A DNA stretch of 64,000 bases from Sphingomonas sp. Y38-1Y (GCF_032391395.1 NZ_CP135916.1:3007001-3071000), one strand, 5' to 3'; shown: positions 8,221-19,410, counted from the stretch's first letter. Notes: generated by a model from the sequence alone, not told the origin. Translations and numbers: made by a program.

Positions 8221-9923
8221 CTTTTGGGGCGGGGCTTGTTCGGGCCGCGGCCGGTGGGCTTGGCGCGATAGGGCGGACGGCCGCGCGGTCCCGGGCGGTC
8301 GGTGCGCGGTGCTCCCGCAGGCGGCGGGCCGTCGGCCGCCTCGATGCGCACGCCGCTCTCGTCGTCGCCCTGCGGATCGGCACTGCGCGCGACCGCCGAC
8401 GCGAACTTCGCGGCGATCGCGGTCGGCACCTGGAACCAGGTTTCGGCGGGCAGCACGCGGATCGCGCCGATCTCGTTCTTGGTGATGCGGCCGCGGCGGC
8501 AGAGGAGCGGCAGGATCCAGCGCGGATCGGCATTGTGACGGCGGCCGATGTCCATCCGGAACCAGGCGACGTCGTCGAAGCCGGGACGGTGATGCGCCTG
8601 CGCGCCCTCACGCGTGGTCACGTCGATCAGCTCTTCGGGCGCGGGCAGCTTGGCGCGCACGCTGCGGACGAGCGCGGCGGCGATGTCCTCGGCCGGCATC
8701 TGTTCCATCAGCTGCGCGGCGAGCGCGCGATCGTCCTCATCGGCCTCGACGGGGGCGAGCAGCGTCCGGAGCATCCGCTCACGATCCTTGGCTCGGATAT
8801 CCTCCGGCGTCGGCGGGCCCAGCCACTCGGCGTTGATCTTAGCCGAGCGCAGCATCATGTCGACGCGGCGACGGCGCGGGAACGGGACGATCAGCACCGC
8901 CGTCCCCTTGCGCCCCGCGCGGCCGGTGCGGCCCGACCGGTGCTGGAGCGTCTCGGCATCGCGCGGCAGCTCGACATGGACGACCAGGCTGAGCGTCGGC
9001 AGGTCGATGCCGCGCGCGGCGACATCGGTCGCGACGCAGACGCGCGCGCGCCCGTCTCGCAGCGCCTGAAGTGCGGCGTTGCGCTCGTTCTGGCTGTGCT
9101 CACCCGACAGCGCGACCGCGGCGAACCCGCGCTCGACCAGGCTCGCGTGGAGGTGGCGGACATTGTCGCGCGTCGCGCAGAACAGCATCGCCGTCTCCGC
9201 CTCGTGCAGGCGGAGGAGGTTGATCGCGGCATGCTCGATGTCGGAGGGCGAGACGGCGACCGCCTGATACTCGATGTCGCCATGCCCGCGATCCTCGCCG
9301 ACGGTAGAGATGCGCTCGGCATCACGCTGATAGCGGCGCGCCAGCGCGACAATCGCCTTGGGCATCGTCGCGGAAAACAGGAGCGTGCGGCGCCCTTCGG
9401 GCGTCAGATCAAGAATCTCTTCGAGGTCCTCGCGAAAGCCCATGTCGAGCATCTCGTCCGCCTCGTCGAGGACGATGACGCGCAGCCCCGACAGGTCGAG
9501 TGCGCCGCGCTCCAGATGGTCGCGCAGGCGGCCGGGCGTCCCGACGACGATCTGGACGCCGCGGCCGAGCGCCCGTCGCTCCTTGGCCGCGTCCATGCCG
9601 CCGACGCAGGTGGCGATCCGCGCCCCCGCCTTTTCGTAGAGCCAGCTGAGCTCACGGCTGACCTGCAGCGCCAGTTCGCGCGTCGGCGCGACGACCAGCG
9701 CGAGCGGCGTGGCGCTGGCGACCAGCGCGTCGTCCTCGAACAATTGCGCGGCGATCCCGAGGCCGAAGGCGACGGTCTTGCCCGACCCCGTCTGGGCCGA
9801 GACGATCAGGTCGCGTGCCTGGTCCGGCTGATCGAGCACAGCGGACTGGACCGCGGTCAGCGTATGATAGTCGCGAGCGGCGAGCGCTTCGGACAGAAGC
9901 GGGGGGAGCGTTTCGAATGTCAT
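8217..9923 (-). CDS. DEAD-box ATP-dependent RNA helicase with DbpA-type RNA-binding domain
   Basis: A 568-residue helicase. Motifs appear in order: SAQTGSGKTVAF (Walker A, about residue 42), APTRELALQV, GTPGRLRDHL, VLDEADEMLD (motif II), LLFSATMP, then ATDVAARGIDLP and HRSGRTGRAGRKG. After the two RecA-like domains a linker leads to a DbpA-like RNA-binding domain around residues 455-525 (WFRMDIGRRHNADPRWILP). A basic Pro/Gly/Arg tail follows. This layout is that of CsdA/DeaD-type helicases used in ribosome assembly or cold adaptation. It heads the four-gene minus-strand group. The specific RNA target is unknown. Confidence 0.92.
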   Translation of the reverse strand: MTFETLPPLLSEALAARDYHTLTAVQSAVLDQPDQARDLIVSAQTGSGKTVAFGLGIAAQLFEDDALVASATPLALVVAPTRELALQVSRELSWLYEKAGARIATCVGGMDAAKERRALGRGVQIVVGTPGRLRDHLERGALDLSGLRVIVLDEADEMLDMGFREDLEEILDLTPEGRRTLLFSATMPKAIVALARRYQRDAERISTVGEDRGHGDIEYQAVAVSPSDIEHAAINLLRLHEAETAMLFCATRDNVRHLHASLVERGFAAVALSGEHSQNERNAALQALRDGRARVCVATDVAARGIDLPTLSLVVHVELPRDAETLQHRSGRTGRAGRKGTAVLIVPFPRRRRVDMMLRSAKINAEWLGPPTPEDIRAKDRERMLRTLLAPVEADEDDRALAAQLMEQMPAEDIAAALVRSVRAKLPAPEELIDVTTREGAQAHHRPGFDDVAWFRMDIGRRHNADPRWILPLLCRRGRITKNEIGAIRVLPAETWFQVPTAIAAKFASAVARSADPQGDDESGVRIEAADGPPPAGAPRTDRPGPRGRPPYRAKPTGRGPNKPRPKR

Positions 9924-10004
9924 GGAGCGGCGCTACATGGGCCGCTTCGGCGCCTTGCGCAAGCGGCGCGGAGACAATCGGGTGCGGCGCGCGTTCCCGG
10001 CGGC

Positions 10005-10541
10005 ATGGCGGCGAAGCTCAAGGTCTATCGAACGCCGATCGGCTTTCACGACGCCTTCGTCGCGGCGCCGAGCCAGAAAGCGGCGCTGGCGGCATGGGGC
10101 GCCGACGCCAATCTGTTCGCGCGCGGCGTGGCGGAGGTCGTGACCGATGCCGCCCTCACGAAGGAAGCGCTGGCCGACCCGGGCAAGGTCATCCGCAAGC
10201 CCCGCGGCACCGCCGCCGAGCATCTGGCGGCGCTCCCCGCCGACACGCCCAAGCCGAAGAAAGCAGCAGCCACCGCCAAACCAAGCAAGCGCGCGCCGGC
10301 ACCCAAGCCCAAGCCCCGCCCCTCGCGCGCCGACCTGGATGCCGCCGAAGCGGCACTCGCCGAGGCGGAGGTGGCGCATCATGCGGCATTGCGCGAGCTC
10401 GATGCCGAAGCGGCCGACCTCGCCCGCCGCCGCCGCGCGGTCGAGGCCGAACAGAAGCGAGTGCAGGACCGCCTGGAACGCGAGCAGCGCGCGGCGGAGC
10501 GGAAGTACCGCGCGGCGCTCGACGCCTGGCGGGCCGACTAG
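10005..10541 (+). CDS. TolA-like Ala/Lys-rich coiled-coil protein
   Basis: A 178-residue protein starting MAAKLKVYRTPIGFHDAFVA. The first 70 residues look like a small folded domain (AAWGADANLFARGVAEVVTD, then PGKVIRKPRGT). A Lys/Pro/Ala linker follows, and then a long heptad-like helix from about residue 105 (AAEAALAEAEVAHHAALREL through REQRAAERKYRAAL). No signal peptide or membrane anchor is visible, so despite the TolA-like composition it may be cytoplasmic. The ATG is chosen as the first start after the divergent helicase promoter region. Homologues are often labelled cell-envelope TolA in sphingomonads, but only composition supports that name. Confidence 0.7.
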   Translation: MAAKLKVYRTPIGFHDAFVAAPSQKAALAAWGADANLFARGVAEVVTDAALTKEALADPGKVIRKPRGTAAEHLAALPADTPKPKKAAATAKPSKRAPAPKPKPRPSRADLDAAEAALAEAEVAHHAALRELDAEAADLARRRRAVEAEQKRVQDRLEREQRAAERKYRAALDAWRAD

Positions 10542-10568
10542 CGGCTCCCCATTCCGAGGGGTAGCCGC
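10541..10568. terminator. Possible bidirectional terminator hairpin
   Basis: GCGGCTCCCC (10541-10550) pairs with GGGG-T-AGCCGC (10558-10568), with one bulged T, between two convergent genes. There is no clear T-tract on either side, so this is a weak call. Confidence 0.35.
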
Positions 10569-10575
10569 TTCGGGA

Positions 10576-11847
<1,272 letters not shown>

Positions 11848-12000
11848 GGAGCGCTCCGGATCGTTGATTGTCGATTCAACCCGTCCGGACGCGATCTGGC
11901 TCCGCCCCGCCCGCAACTTTGCCGCTCTCGGTACGGCAATGCCCGACGCCGCGACGGCAAGCTAATCAGGGATGTGAGCGCTCAGGAGACTAGGGGTGGC

Positions 12001-12076
12001 TGGTGGAGCTGAGGGGAATCGAACCCCTGACCTCTGCAGTGCGATTGCAGCGCTCTCCCATCTGAGCTACAGCCCC
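12001..12076 (-). tRNA. tRNA-Ala (anticodon CGC)
   Basis: On the minus strand the 76 bases fold as a complete cloverleaf. The acceptor GGGGCTG pairs with CAGCTCC, the D-stem is GCTC/GAGC, the anticodon stem is CTGCA/TGCAG around loop ATCGCAC, and the T-arm is AGGGG TTCGATT CCCCT. The discriminator is A and the CCA end is encoded. Loop positions 34-36 read CGC, which decodes the GCG alanine codon. Confidence 0.96.
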
Positions 12077-12117
12077 GCCACCGGTTCCAGGCCGCCTTGG
12101 GCGGCCGGAAGGTGGCC

Positions 12118-12146
12118 CCTCTAGCGCCGGTTCGGGCGCGATGCAA
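12118..12146 (-). promoter_or_regulatory. Putative promoter of tRNA-Ala
   Basis: On the minus strand TTGCAT (12141-12146) and TAGAGG (12118-12123) are separated by 17 bases. They lie about 42 bases upstream of the tRNA 5' end and form a plausible housekeeping-sigma promoter. Confidence 0.5.
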
Positions 12147-12320
12147 CGCCCTCGATGCAGCATTTTTACGGGGGTTCCGGGACCCTCTCCGCTCGGTTCG
12201 TCGCCGCCCTCGGTGCGGCAAGTGGCGGAACCTTCGCACCCGTCGATCCTTAACCTTTCAGCATGCCGCGCAATCGGGCGCGTGCATCGGCTTGCAAGAA
12301 CATCGCAGGAGGATCGTGAG

Positions 12321-13559
12321 ATGGGCTACGAACGCAACCAGCGTGGCGGCTGGCGGAGCGACGACGATCGCGATTACGACAACTATTCGAGCGCGCGTGA
12401 CTATGCGGCGGCGGGTCAATATGGCGATCGCAACCGTTCCGGTTCACAGCGCGACCAGGGCAATTGGCGCGGCGAAGGGCGCGACTATTATGGATCGCGC
12501 GACACCGGCTCGCGGGATTACTACGGCTCGCGCGATTTCGGACGCGACCAGCGTGGCAGCTATGGCGCGCAGGACAGCCAGGGCTATGACAATCGCTCGT
12601 CAAGCTATGGCAACCGGGACAGCTACGGCGCCCGGGACACCTACGGCAACCGCGACAGCTATGGCAGCCGGGACAGCTATGGCAGCAGCCAGGGCGGCTA
12701 TGGCGACCGGTACGGCAGCCAGGGCGACCGCGGTCGCGACAGCTATGGCTTCGGCGGCGACTTCCAGGGCTATGGCCAGCGCGATTACGGTCAGCGCAGC
12801 TATGGCCGCGGCGAGGATCGCGGCGGCTATCAGCGCCAGGGCTATGGCCGCCAGGAAGGTCGCGGACGCGGCTATTCGGGCCAGCCGCAGGGCTATGACT
12901 ATGAGGAGCGCGGCTTCTTCGACCGTGCCGGCGACGAGGTCCGCTCGTGGTTCGGCGACGAGGATGCCGAGCGTCGCCGCGAGGCCGACCGCCGCTTCGA
13001 CGAGCGCTATGGCAACAGCTATGGCGAGCGCGACGAGCATTATTCGAACTGGCGCCGCCAGCGGATCGGCGAGCTCGACCGCGACTATGACGAATATCGC
13101 CGCGAGAACGCGACGAAGTTCGAGAACGAGTTCAACAGCTTCCGCACCGAACGCCAGACGCAGCGCTCGTCGCTGTCGCAGGTGAGCGAGCACATGGAAG
13201 TCGTCGGCTCGGACGGCGAGCATGTCGGCACCGTCGACAAGGTGCGCGGCGACCGAATCATCCTGACCAAGAACGACGTCGATGCCGGCGGCCGTCACCA
13301 CTCGATTCCTTCACGCTGGATCGAGAGCGTCGGCGACAAGGTCAAGATCCGCAAGACCGCGAGCGAGGCCAAGTCGGAGTGGCGCGACGAAGAGCGCAAC
13401 CAGGCGATGTTTGGCGACGACAACCGCTCGAGCTATGGCAACACCGGCACGACCGGCCAGTCGGGTACGGGCCAGTCGACGACCGGACTCGGCTCGACCG
13501 GCACCGACATGTCGGGCACGAGCGGCAATCTCAACAAGAGCTTCTCGGGCACCTACTGA
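12321..13559 (+). CDS. YG-repeat low-complexity protein with C-terminal DUF2171 domain
   Basis: A 412-residue protein in three parts. Residues 1-195 are disordered and made of Y, G, S, R and D, with YGSRD/SYGNRD repeats. Residues about 195-285 are charged and probably helical, beginning DEVRSWFGDEDAERRREA. Residues about 290-355 form a PRC-barrel-like DUF2171 domain (MEVVGSDGEHVGTVDKVRGD, then SIPSRWIESVGDKVKI). A Ser/Thr/Gly tail ends the protein. The start at 12321 follows GCAGGAGGATC. The function is unknown. The SWFGDE plus DUF2171 arrangement is typical of sphingomonad stress-associated proteins, as far as I recall. No signal peptide is present, so it is cytoplasmic. Confidence 0.88.
   Translation: MGYERNQRGGWRSDDDRDYDNYSSARDYAAAGQYGDRNRSGSQRDQGNWRGEGRDYYGSRDTGSRDYYGSRDFGRDQRGSYGAQDSQGYDNRSSSYGNRDSYGARDTYGNRDSYGSRDSYGSSQGGYGDRYGSQGDRGRDSYGFGGDFQGYGQRDYGQRSYGRGEDRGGYQRQGYGRQEGRGRGYSGQPQGYDYEERGFFDRAGDEVRSWFGDEDAERRREADRRFDERYGNSYGERDEHYSNWRRQRIGELDRDYDEYRRENATKFENEFNSFRTERQTQRSSLSQVSEHMEVVGSDGEHVGTVDKVRGDRIILTKNDVDAGGRHHSIPSRWIESVGDKVKIRKTASEAKSEWRDEERNQAMFGDDNRSSYGNTGTTGQSGTGQSTTGLGSTGTDMSGTSGNLNKSFSGTY
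12604..12687 (+). repeat. 18-base tandem repeats coding for (S/T)YG(N/A/S)RD
   Basis: Four consecutive 18-base units starting at 12604, 12622, 12640 and 12658, plus a partial fifth, encode SYGNRD, SYGARD, TYGNRD, SYGSRD and SYGS. Silent differences (TAT/TAC, CGG/CGC) show the units are not recent exact copies. Confidence 0.85.
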
Positions 13560-13586
13560 TCGCCGGAGAAACCGAAGTTGAACATT

Positions 13587-13612
13587 GGGGCCGGGCGGCA
13601 ACGCCCGGCCCC
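13587..13612 (+). terminator. Terminator hairpin after the DUF2171 gene
   Basis: A perfect 11-base stem GGGGCCGGGCG / CGCCCGGCCCC closes a GCAA tetraloop 28 bases after the stop codon. Only a short pyrimidine tract (TTCT) follows, so termination may be partial. Confidence 0.65.
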
Positions 13613-13755
13613 TTCTGCATGGCCACGGTTGCGCGGCGCGCAACTGCAATGCCGCAGCTTGCGATTGTCGATCATGCTGCGATGCAACAATGTTGCGGAC
13701 ACAGAACATAATGGATGCCGATCAGGGCTCTTTCGGGGCTTTTCGCCAGAGGAGA

Positions 13756-14058
13756 ATGATCGTGACCAAGCTGATTTTCGCTGCCGCCGCCGCTGCTTTC
13801 GTTGCCGCTCCCGCGCTCGCCGACGAGCGTGAGACCGTGTTCACGCGCGATGGCCAGACCTATGCCTATACCGTTGCCGCCGAGGGCGATGCGACGGTCA
13901 TCAGCGGTCGCACGCTGCCGCAGAACGACCCGTTCCGCCTGGTCGTGCGCGGTCGCACCGCGTCGGGCGATGTCGACGGCCGTGCCGTCAGCTTCCGCGT
14001 CGCCAAGCCGCTGGCGGTCGCCGCCCGCGTGCAGAGCGCGAGCGTCGACGCCAACTGA
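13756..14058 (+). CDS. Small secreted protein of unknown function
   Basis: A 100-residue protein with a clear Sec signal peptide (MIVTKLIFAAAAAAFVAAPALA, cleaved after ALA) and a mature domain of about 78 residues. The mature part reads like a small beta-sandwich (YAYTVAAEGDATVISGRTL, then FRLVVRGRTASGDVDGRAV), with no cysteines and no recognised motif. CAGAGGAG just upstream decides the ATG at 13756 over the open frame to 13585. A strong terminator follows 24 bases after the stop, so it is probably a single-gene unit. I do not recognise the family. Confidence 0.78.
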   Translation: MIVTKLIFAAAAAAFVAAPALADERETVFTRDGQTYAYTVAAEGDATVISGRTLPQNDPFRLVVRGRTASGDVDGRAVSFRVAKPLAVAARVQSASVDAN

Positions 14059-14082
14059 TCGGCCTTCATACCGGTTCGGAAA

Positions 14083-14105
14083 GGGCGGCCTCGGCCGCCC
14101 TTTTT
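14083..14105 (+). terminator. Rho-independent terminator
   Basis: GGGCGGC (14083-14089) and GCCGCCC (14094-14100) form a stem with loop CTCG, flanked by AA on the left and followed by TTTTT (14101-14105). This is a good intrinsic terminator for the small secreted protein gene. Confidence 0.88.
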
Positions 14106-14135
14106 CGTGTCCGCCGCGGGGAGAGAAGGCAGTCC

Positions 14136-15302
14136 TCAGAACCCTTCGGGCAGGTCGATCTCGCCCACCTGCTCGCGGTAGCGCGTGATCGCGTATCGAT
14201 CGGTCATCCCCGCGATGAAGTCCGCGATGTGCCGGCTACGGCCCGGCTCGTCGCCGGGCAGCGCCTCGCGCCAGCCATCCGGCAGCCGTCGCGGATCGTC
14301 GGCATAGGCCGCGAACAGCCCCGCCACCACGCGCGACGCCACGTCCGCCGCGGCAAGCTGGCGCGGATGATGGTAGAGCTCGGCATACATGAAGCGCTTG
14401 AGCACGCGCTCCGCCTCCCGCATCGGCGGTGAAAAGGCCGCGAGGCATCGACCCGCGATGCGCACGTCCTCGGCCGTCTCGACGCCCGCTTCCGCCAGAT
14501 TGGCGCGGGTCGAGGCGATCAGGTCGTTGACCATCGCGCCGATCTGCGAACGGACGAGTTCGCCCACCAGCCGGTCGGGCGGACAATCGGCAAAGCGCGC
14601 GCGCACCGCGTCCCATCCCGCGGCAATCATCGGCACCGCCAGGATCGCATCGAGCGACAACAGCCCCGCGCGCAGCCCATCGTCGATGTCGTGATTGTCA
14701 TAAGCGATATCGTCAGCGATCGCCGCGACCTGTGCCTCGAGCGAGGAATGCGCGGTGAGGTCCAGCGGGAGCGCGGCATCCGCCTCCGCCAGCGCCCAGC
14801 CGGGGTGCCGGACGGGACCGTTATGCTTGGCGAGCCCCTCCAGCGTCTCCCATGACAGGTTGAGCCCCCGCCAGCGCGGATAGGGACTCTCCAGCCACAT
14901 CAGCGCGCGCAGCGTATGACCGTTATGGTCGAAGCCCCCCTGCCCCATCAGCGCCGCCTTGAGCGCGGCCTCGCCCGCATGGCCGAACGGCGGATGGCCG
15001 ATGTCGTGGGCGAGGCAAAGCGCCTCGGTCAGATCCTCGTTGAGGCCGAGCGAGCGCGCGATCACGCGGCCGATCTGCGCGACCTCGATACTGTGGGTCA
15101 GGCGGACGCGGAAATGGTCGCCGTCGGGCGCCATGAACACCTGCGTCTTGTGGCGCAGGCGGCGAAAGCTGATCGAGTGGATCACGCGGTCGCGATCGCG
15201 CTGGAACGCGTCGCGCGGCCCACGCTCGGCCGCGCCCGGCTCGACATGGAGCCGCCCCCTGCTGTGCGCCGGGTCCGATGCCCAGCGGGCGAGCGCGCTC
15301 AT
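14136..15302 (-). CDS. dgt: Deoxyguanosinetriphosphate triphosphohydrolase-like protein
   Basis: A 388-residue HD-domain phosphohydrolase of the dGTPase family, which converts dGTP (or other dNTPs) to the nucleoside and triphosphate. The family N-terminus [17 protein letters not shown] is followed by the metal-binding HD motifs [13 protein letters not shown] and [15 protein letters not shown] near residue 110, with the third His/Asp site in [15 protein letters not shown]. The ATG at 15302 overlaps the stop of the SPOR-domain gene by 4 bases (ATGA), so it is coupled to the end of the cell-division block. The length is usual for the type 2 alphaproteobacterial form. Confidence 0.93.
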   Translation of the reverse strand: MSALARWASDPAHSRGRLHVEPGAAERGPRDAFQRDRDRVIHSISFRRLRHKTQVFMAPDGDHFRVRLTHSIEVAQIGRVIARSLGLNEDLTEALCLAHDIGHPPFGHAGEAALKAALMGQGGFDHNGHTLRALMWLESPYPRWRGLNLSWETLEGLAKHNGPVRHPGWALAEADAALPLDLTAHSSLEAQVAAIADDIAYDNHDIDDGLRAGLLSLDAILAVPMIAAGWDAVRARFADCPPDRLVGELVRSQIGAMVNDLIASTRANLAEAGVETAEDVRIAGRCLAAFSPPMREAERVLKRFMYAELYHHPRQLAAADVASRVVAGLFAAYADDPRRLPDGWREALPGDEPGRSRHIADFIAGMTDRYAITRYREQVGEIDLPEGF

Positions 15303-17767
15303 TTGGCGGGCAGCCTCGTCACCTTTTGACCCGCCTCGCTTTGGAAGCTGAACGCCGACTGCCCGCTCTTGCCGAGCGTGTTGACGAACGCCTGCGCCTC
15401 CGCGCCGCTCGCGAACGGGCCGGTCAGCAGGCGGTTGGTGAAGCGGAGCGGCGTCGTCCAGGCCTGACGCCCCTTCAACGCCGACGACTTGGCGGTGAGC
15501 GCGTTCCACGCCTTTGGCAGGTCGTCGACATTGGCGCCGCCGGCCACCTGGACCCACCAGCGGGCTGGCTCGGCGGGCTTCTTGGGCTCGGCCTTCTTCG
15601 GCTCCGGCTTCTTGGGCTCGGGTTTTTTGGATTCCGGCTTCTTGGCGACGGGCTTCTCCGCCGGTTTCTCGGGCGTAGGCTTAGCGGGCTCGGGCTTCTT
15701 GGCCGCGGGCTTCGGCTCAGGCGCGACCGTCGCTGGCGTGGTCGGTTTCGCCGCCGGTTTTGGCTCAGGGGCGACAGGCGTCGGTGCAGCCGGCTTCGGC
15801 GTGGGCGCAGGGGTTACCGGCTCGGGTGCTGGAGCCGGTGGGGGTGGCGGTGGCGGTGGCGGTGGCGGCGGTGGTGCCACCCCGAGCTCGGCGGCGGGAA
15901 TGGCGATGTTCCGGACGATCATCGCCAGCATGTCGTCCTCGCGGCCGATCGCCGGATTGCCGGGCGACGCGGCGGCGGTCGTGACCGTAGACGCAGGGAC
16001 GGCTGTGCTGCTCGCGGGTGCCGACGCCGCCGTTGTCGGAGCACTGCTCGCCACTGCCGAACCGGACGGGAGCGTGCCGTTGGCGGCAACCGCGCTTGTC
16101 GATGGCGTCGAGCTACTCGTAACCGGCGCAGCAGCCGTTGCGGGTGTTTCAGCGGGCGACGCCAGCGTTGAAGTGGCGGGAGCCGGCTGTGGGGGCGCCG
16201 TCGTCGGGGCGGAAGTTGGCAGCGGTGCCGAACCCACGCTGGCGGTCGACGGCGCGACGCTCGTCGTCCGCGCGGGGAGCGTCGCGGCGCCGCTTGCCGT
16301 TGCGGTCGCAGGCGTGACCCCTGAGGGCGCGCTGCTCGACGCCGAAGTGACCGGCGCCGCGCTGGGACGATTTGTGACAGGCGATGCCGCAGCGGGCGAC
16401 GTTGCAACGCTTGCTGCGACGCTGGAACCTAGGCTCGGCTGCGAACTGGCCGGCGTCGTGCGAGCAGACGCCGCGCCCACGGCGTTGCGAGACGCGCTCC
16501 CATCCGCCCCGGCGTTCGCTGCGCCCGAGGTCGAGAACCCCGGGCTCGGCCGCGCCGCCAGCGTCGCAGGAAGCGATGACGACGCCGGGCTGGCGGCTGC
16601 GGTGGTGCTCGGCGAGCGCAGCGTCGAGGCAGCCGGCGTCACCGTCGTCGGACTGGTCGTCGGCCTCGAACCAGTCACCGTCCGTGCAGGCGCCGCGGCG
16701 CGGCTCGCTGCTTCCCGCACGCGCGGGTCGACCGCGGCGGTTTCGGTCCGCGTGCGACGGCCATAGCGTTCGCGCAGCATCGCCTCGCGCTCGGCGCGTC
16801 GTTCGGCGGCACGGCGCTCGCGGGCGCGGGCGCGCGTGTCGGCAGAGGCGGTCGCCTCGCCGCGGTCGCGGCGCGTGGTCCGGCGATCGTCGCGATCCTC
16901 CTCGCGCGCCGCGGGGGTCGGCGTGACGGAGGCGACGCGCACCGGCGCGACCTGCGGGAGCGGCGGCGCCGGCGGCGCAAGCCCTGCATCGGCGAGCCGC
17001 GCGGGCGTCCGCGTGAACTCACCCAGATGCGCGGCAAAGGCGCGGTCAGCGGGGTCGCGTATTTCGGACAGGCGGCGGAACAGCGGCAGATAGGCGGTCG
17101 AGAAGCCCGGCATCATCGTCGCCGTCACCCGTTCGGCATCGGCCGACTTGCCCGACAGCGCCATCACCAGCGCGCGCGTGCGCCACGCGGCGCGGTCCTG
17201 CTGGCGCAGCAGCGGATCAAGGATGCGCTCGGCCCCGGCATTGTCGCCGGCTATCGCCAGCGAGATCGCCATGCGCCGGCGCACCTCGGCCGGATCGCCG
17301 ATCGTCAGCGCGCGGGCATATTCGACCTGCGCATGAGGCTGGTCGCCGACCAAGTCATAGGCAAGCCCGCGGTCGTCCGCGAAAGTGGCCGGGTTCAGTC
17401 CGCCACGCTCGGCATCGGCGAAGCGGCGCAACGCCTCGCCCGGCCGGCCCATGCGGACGAGCGCACGGCCACGCGCGGCGGGGATGCGTGGGTCGGACGG
17501 TCGCAGCTTCTCGGCCCGTGCGAGGAACTGGAGCGCGGCGGGTGCATCCTCAAGCAATGCGCTCGCCTCGCCCGCGGCGATCAGCGCCTCGAAATCTTGC
17601 GGCGAGATGCCAAGCGTCCGCATCGCCTGGGCCAGTCGGTCGGCGGTGGGGGTCGGCTGCGGCACGAAGCCGGGCGCGGTGGGCGCGGTCTGCTGCGCGA
17701 GCGCCGGAAGCGGCGTCACGGTCAGAAGCGCGGCGCCGCCCAGCCACAGGGCGGAATGACGAGTCAT
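15299..17767 (-). CDS. SPOR-domain, TPR-containing secreted protein
   Basis: An 822-residue exported protein. It begins with a signal peptide ([20 protein letters not shown], cleaved near ALAQ), then TPR-like helices to about residue 240. A very long Ser/Thr/Ala/Pro-rich region covers about 320-650, followed by a run of prolines and a Lys/Pro/Glu linker of KKPEPKK units. A C-terminal SPOR domain begins [18 protein letters not shown] and contains [20 protein letters not shown] domains bind glycan strands lacking stem peptides at division septa, so a role in cell constriction fits its place after ftsZ. The ATG at 17767 is preferred over 17788 because the signal peptide starts there. It overlaps dgt by 4 bases. 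Confidence 0.88.
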   Translation of the reverse strand: MTRHSALWLGGAALLTVTPLPALAQQTAPTAPGFVPQPTPTADRLAQAMRTLGISPQDFEALIAAGEASALLEDAPAALQFLARAEKLRPSDPRIPAARGRALVRMGRPGEALRRFADAERGGLNPATFADDRGLAYDLVGDQPHAQVEYARALTIGDPAEVRRRMAISLAIAGDNAGAERILDPLLRQQDRAAWRTRALVMALSGKSADAERVTATMMPGFSTAYLPLFRRLSEIRDPADRAFAAHLGEFTRTPARLADAGLAPPAPPLPQVAPVRVASVTPTPAAREEDRDDRRTTRRDRGEATASADTRARARERRAAERRAEREAMLRERYGRRTRTETAAVDPRVREAASRAAAPARTVTGSRPTTSPTTVTPAASTLRSPSTTAAASPASSSLPATLAARPSPGFSTSGAANAGADGSASRNAVGAASARTTPASSQPSLGSSVAASVATSPAAASPVTNRPSAAPVTSASSSAPSGVTPATATASGAATLPARTTSVAPSTASVGSAPLPTSAPTTAPPQPAPATSTLASPAETPATAAAPVTSSSTPSTSAVAANGTLPSGSAVASSAPTTAASAPASSTAVPASTVTTAAASPGNPAIGREDDMLAMIVRNIAIPAAELGVAPPPPPPPPPPPPPAPAPEPVTPAPTPKPAAPTPVAPEPKPAAKPTTPATVAPEPKPAAKKPEPAKPTPEKPAEKPVAKKPESKKPEPKKPEPKKAEPKKPAEPARWWVQVAGGANVDDLPKAWNALTAKSSALKGRQAWTTPLRFTNRLLTGPFASGAEAQAFVNTLGKSGQSAFSFQSEAGQKVTRLPAK

Positions 17768-17873
17768 GCTTGATCTTGCCAATAGCACAGCGCGGCTGAA
17801 CCGCGACTGTCCGCCCGCCGCCGGGGCGGCAGGACGGGGCCGCCCGGCGACGAGCCGGACGGCACGCGCCGGC

Positions 17874-19298
17874 TTACTGGTTGTTCTGGCGATGCAGGAA
17901 GCGCGGAATGTCGAGCGGATCCTTGTCGTCGCCGGTGCGGCCGATGCCGCGACCGGCGGCCGACATCCGCTCGAACAGCGTCCCGCCGGGGCGCGGCGCG
18001 GGCGGCTGCTCGGCCTCCGCTTCCTCGCCGCCGGTCAGCCAGCGACGACGCGGCGCACCGGCATCGGCCGCCGGAGCGGCAGGCGCCGCCTCGGGCTCAC
18101 CGGCCGGCAGCGACGATTCGGCACCAAGCACCAGTTCGTCACCCTCGTCCTCGACCGGCTGCGACGCAGGCTCGGCCGCGGCGGTCGGCTGCGGCGCAGG
18201 CGGCACGGCCTCCTCGCTGAAGCCGGGCTGCGGCGCGGGGCTGGTCGCCGCCGTCGCGGGACGCTTGGGTGCCGAGAAGGTGAAGCTGCGCGTCGATTCG
18301 GCGGCGGGCGCCGGCGCGGGAAGCGCGCCCGCATCGGCCTCGATCCCGGTCGCGACGACCGACACGCGGATACGGCCCTCGAGCTCCGGGTTGAACGCCG
18401 AACCCCAGATGATGTTGGCGTCGGGATCGACCAGCTCGCGGATATGGTTCGCCGCTTCGTCGACCTCGAGCAGGCGCATGTCGTCGCCGCCGGTGATCGA
18501 GACGATGACGCCCTTGGCGCCCTTCATCGACACGCCGTCGAGCAGCGGGTTGGCGATCGCCTTCTGCGCGGCCTCGATGGCGCGGCTGTCGCCCTCGGCC
18601 TCGCCGGTGCCCATCATCGCCTTGCCCATCTCCTGCATCACCGACCGGACGTCGGCGAAGTCGAGGTTGATGAGGCCCGGCATGACCATCAGGTCGGTGA
18701 TGCCGCGGACGCCCTGCTGCAGCACCTCGTCCGCCATTTCGAACGCCTGCTTGAACGTGGTGTTGGCGTTGGCGATCAGGAACAGGTTCTGGTTCGGGAT
18801 GACGATCAGCGTGTCGACGAATTTCTGGAGCTCGTCGATGCCCGCATCGGCCGATGCCGAGCGGCGCTTGCCCTCGAACGCGAACGGCTTGGTGACGACG
18901 CCGACGGTCAGGATGCCCATGTCGCGCGCGGCCTTGGCGATGACGGGCGCGGCGCCCGTGCCGGTGCCGCCGCCCATGCCGGCCGCGAGGAAGCACATGT
19001 GGCTGCCCTCGAGCGCCTTCTGCACCTGCTCGATGGTCTCTTCGGCCGCGGCGCGGCCGATCTCCGGCCGGCTGCCCGCGCCCAGACCCTGCGTGATCTT
19101 GGCGCCCAGCTGGATGCGCTGCGGCGCGACCGACTGCTTCAGCGCCTGTGCGTCGGTGTTGGCGACGACGAACTCGACGCCCTGCACCTCGGCCCGGATC
19201 ATGTTCGCGATCGCGTTGCCGCCGGCCCCGCCGACGCCGATGACGGTGATGCGCGGCGTCAGCTCATCGACGTCGGGCGGCAGAAAATCGATACCCAT
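17874..19298 (-). CDS. ftsZ: Cell division GTPase FtsZ
   Basis: A 474-residue tubulin homologue that forms the cytokinetic ring. The GTP-binding signature [13 protein letters not shown] is near residue 105, the T7 synergy loop [11 protein letters not shown] near 205, and the N-terminus [13 protein letters not shown] binds nucleotide. A disordered linker of about 140 residues, rich in Ala/Pro/Glu, leads to the conserved tail [13 protein letters not shown], which binds FtsA. The start at 19298 is set by GGGGAGAAGAAC before ATG. It follows ftsA after 112 bases, the widest repeat-free gap in the cluster, which may hold an extra promoter. No clear -35/-10 pair was found there. Confidence 0.98.
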   Translation of the reverse strand: MGIDFLPPDVDELTPRITVIGVGGAGGNAIANMIRAEVQGVEFVVANTDAQALKQSVAPQRIQLGAKITQGLGAGSRPEIGRAAAEETIEQVQKALEGSHMCFLAAGMGGGTGTGAAPVIAKAARDMGILTVGVVTKPFAFEGKRRSASADAGIDELQKFVDTLIVIPNQNLFLIANANTTFKQAFEMADEVLQQGVRGITDLMVMPGLINLDFADVRSVMQEMGKAMMGTGEAEGDSRAIEAAQKAIANPLLDGVSMKGAKGVIVSITGGDDMRLLEVDEAANHIRELVDPDANIIWGSAFNPELEGRIRVSVVATGIEADAGALPAPAPAAESTRSFTFSAPKRPATAATSPAPQPGFSEEAVPPAPQPTAAAEPASQPVEDEGDELVLGAESSLPAGEPEAAPAAPAADAGAPRRRWLTGGEEAEAEQPPAPRPGGTLFERMSAAGRGIGRTGDDKDPLDIPRFLHRQNNQ

Positions 19299-19410
19299 GT
19301 TCTTCTCCCCAGTGCCCACCAACTACTCGCGGGCGCCCGATACTCTCGCCCGTTCTGCACCATCCGTTTGCGCGATCCTAGCGGCAAAAGGGCCGCCGCG
19401 TCGCAAATTC

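Noticed and set aside
8535..10004. A long plus-strand extension upstream of the TolA-like protein
   Set aside because: This part lies antisense to the DEAD-box helicase. The recognisable protein begins at the ATG at 10005.
12227..12256. An EcfG-type stress promoter (GGAAC with CGTT) before the DUF2171 gene
   Set aside because: GGAACC at 12227 fits the -35, but no CGTT-like -10 is found 16-17 bases downstream.
13585..13755. An N-terminal extension of the small secreted protein from 13585
   Set aside because: It runs through the terminator hairpin, and the signal peptide with its own ribosome-binding site sets the start at 13756.
19299..19410. A promoter for ftsZ in the ftsA/ftsZ gap
   Set aside because: TTGCGA and TAGGAT are present on the minus strand, but their 20-base spacing is too long for a confident call.
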